Source: an uncultured cyanobacterium (GTDB lineage Bacteria > Cyanobacteriota > Cyanobacteriia > CACIAM-69d). From it: DNA of 5,215 nt. Of the stretch, positions 4,233 through 5,215 are shown piece by piece. Position 1 is the first letter of the stretch. The number at the start of each line of letters is the position of its first letter. The stretch lies in the NCBI GenBank assembly GCA_937894105.1, contig CALCTI010000289.1, positions 1 through 5,215 on the forward strand. Reading direction: 5' to 3'. A program made the translations under genes and the position numbers. The notes under the pieces are model-generated. The model saw only the letters and a list, made by a program, of their open reading frames with translations. It was not told the DNA's origin and made no database searches.

Positions 4233-5215
4233 ATGCCCCTTTCTGTTGCTTCCACCCAAACTTTTTGCCAAAAACTGAGCGCTGCGATCGCCAAAAATGA
4301 AAGCTTGCTGTGTATCGGTTTAGACCCTAGTCCAAAATTTCTATCCTGGGAAAAAGACAGAGAATCAGGGCGATCGCCTCTAGATTCCAAGGTGCCCTTG
4401 GCAAATATTGACCTGGAAAAACAGGAGACAGAAAATCTACAAAATGCGGAAACGTGGCTGCTAAAAGTTATTGAAGAAACTGCCGATTTAGTTTGTGCCT
4501 ACAAGCCCACTTTGGATATTTACTTATCATTGGGAGCACCTGGAATTGCTCTGCTAGAACGAATTTTAAAGGCAATTCCTGCCCATATTCCCATCATTTT
4601 AGATGTCAAACACGGCGACTGGATTACCAGTGGTCTGTTTAGCCGCACCGCTTTTGATCGCTGGCAGGTGGACGCCCTCAACATCGTGCCGTTTTCGGGA
4701 CTTAACCACGCCGCTCCATTTTTGCTGTATCCCGACCGCGCCGTGTTTGCCCTGTGCTACACAGACAATCCCTCCGCCCATTTAGTCAAAGCCACCAATG
4801 GTGATCAGCCCCATTACTTACAGCTGGTGGAGGACGTTAAGACTTGGGGTATGGCTACCCAGTTGGGATTGGAGGTGGAAGGGGCAGATCCGCAAATCCT
4901 TGGCAAAATTCGTCAGGTGGCGGAACAGCTTCCCATTTTGGTGCGCGGCGCTTGGTCCGCAGGAGTAACCCTACAGTCTTTTCGCTACGACGGCGATCTG
5001 ACCGATGCCCAGTGGCAAGAGGTGACCCTAAATTTGCAGGGTACTTTGGAGCAGGGATTGACCTCCCAAGGGGACGGGCTGGTTGTTTTGGTGCCTCGGT
5101 CGGCGCTGAACCATGTCCAGCTGCGACAACTGATTAAATACCTGCGCTATCGCCTCAACCTAGCGAAGGAAACACTCCAGGTACAAGCCCCCGCCGATCA
5201 CTGTAATTTAATGAT
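4233..5215 (+). CDS. Orotidine 5'-phosphate decarboxylase domain, probably of a bifunctional PyrF-PyrE enzyme (partial)
   Basis: The enzyme decarboxylates OMP to UMP, the last step of de novo pyrimidine synthesis, in the cytoplasm. ATG at 4233-4235 opens 327 codons that run off the window. GLDPSP (29-34) opens the barrel. The charged active-site set is intact: Lys91 in AYKPTLDIY, then Asp124, Lys126 and Asp129 in ILDVKHGD. His127 stands where many bacterial type-2 enzymes have Arg, which I recall as normal for the cyanobacterial branch. Later parts follow that branch too: WQVDALN, PFLLYPDRAVFALC, TWGMATQLGLEV and GDGLVVLVP. Residues 40-70 form a polar insert. After about residue 290 comes an Arg/Leu-rich helix like the linker before an orotate phosphoribosyltransferase domain in the cyanobacterial fusion; that half lies beyond the edge and is inferred. 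An in-frame TAA at 4152-4154 limits upstream starts; no strong Shine-Dalgarno is seen. Confidence 0.9.
   Translation, partial: MPLSVASTQTFCQKLSAAIAKNESLLCIGLDPSPKFLSWEKDRESGRSPLDSKVPLANIDLEKQETENLQNAETWLLKVIEETADLVCAYKPTLDIYLSLGAPGIALLERILKAIPAHIPIILDVKHGDWITSGLFSRTAFDRWQVDALNIVPFSGLNHAAPFLLYPDRAVFALCYTDNPSAHLVKATNGDQPHYLQLVEDVKTWGMATQLGLEVEGADPQILGKIRQVAEQLPILVRGAWSAGVTLQSFRYDGDLTDAQWQEVTLNLQGTLEQGLTSQGDGLVVLVPRSALNHVQLRQLIKYLRYRLNLAKETLQVQAPADHCNLM

Noticed and set aside
4169..4390. Minus-strand 73-codon open frame overlapping the pyrF start
   Set aside because: It is antisense to the confident pyrF reading frame, shows no family features, and is best read as a shadow.
4599..5137. Other-frame ORFs on both strands inside pyrF
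   Set aside because: They overlap a frame with intact catalytic motifs. Their compositions are typical of shadow frames in GC-richer coding sequence.

Overview
The window looks like a piece of a cyanobacterial chromosome. The palindrome GCGATCGC (HIP1, typical of many cyanobacteria) occurs eight times in 5.2 kb (starts 623, 1198, 2096, 2441, 3349, 3525, 4284, 4370), where chance would give about 0.1. The decarboxylase at the right end also matches, from memory, the PyrF half of the PyrF-PyrE fusion found in cyanobacteria. Genus cannot be told from this window.

Left and middle, minus strand (3644 down to 82): three co-directional genes that read as a membrane-organising operon. First is a 204-residue NfeD-like membrane protein with a soluble OB-fold tail (3030-3644). 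Next is a 510-residue flotillin-like SPFH/band-7 protein (1399-2931). Last is a second, paralogous flotillin-like gene (82-1344). NfeD/YqiJ-type proteins and flotillins are known partners (YqiJ-YqiK in E. coli, YuaF-FloT in Bacillus), so the likely joint role is building or maintaining membrane microdomains. The third gene is broken by a single in-frame TAA at 880-882, aligned to a sense codon in the intact paralogue. Its other codons remain open and flotillin-like. It also ends in a run of eleven A, and a one-base gain there would replace the three-residue tail by a longer acidic one.

3645-4232 is a 588-bp gap between divergent genes with no confident gene. It holds three tandem 13-bp units beginning GGACG (minus strand), several inverted repeats, and two very short minus-strand open stretches whose reality is uncertain.

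Right end, plus strand (4233 to the edge): the orotidine 5'-phosphate decarboxylase domain of a pyrimidine biosynthesis enzyme, cut by the window edge just where a PyrE domain would be expected to follow.

I see no CRISPR array, tRNA, rRNA, insertion sequence or recognisable defence system.
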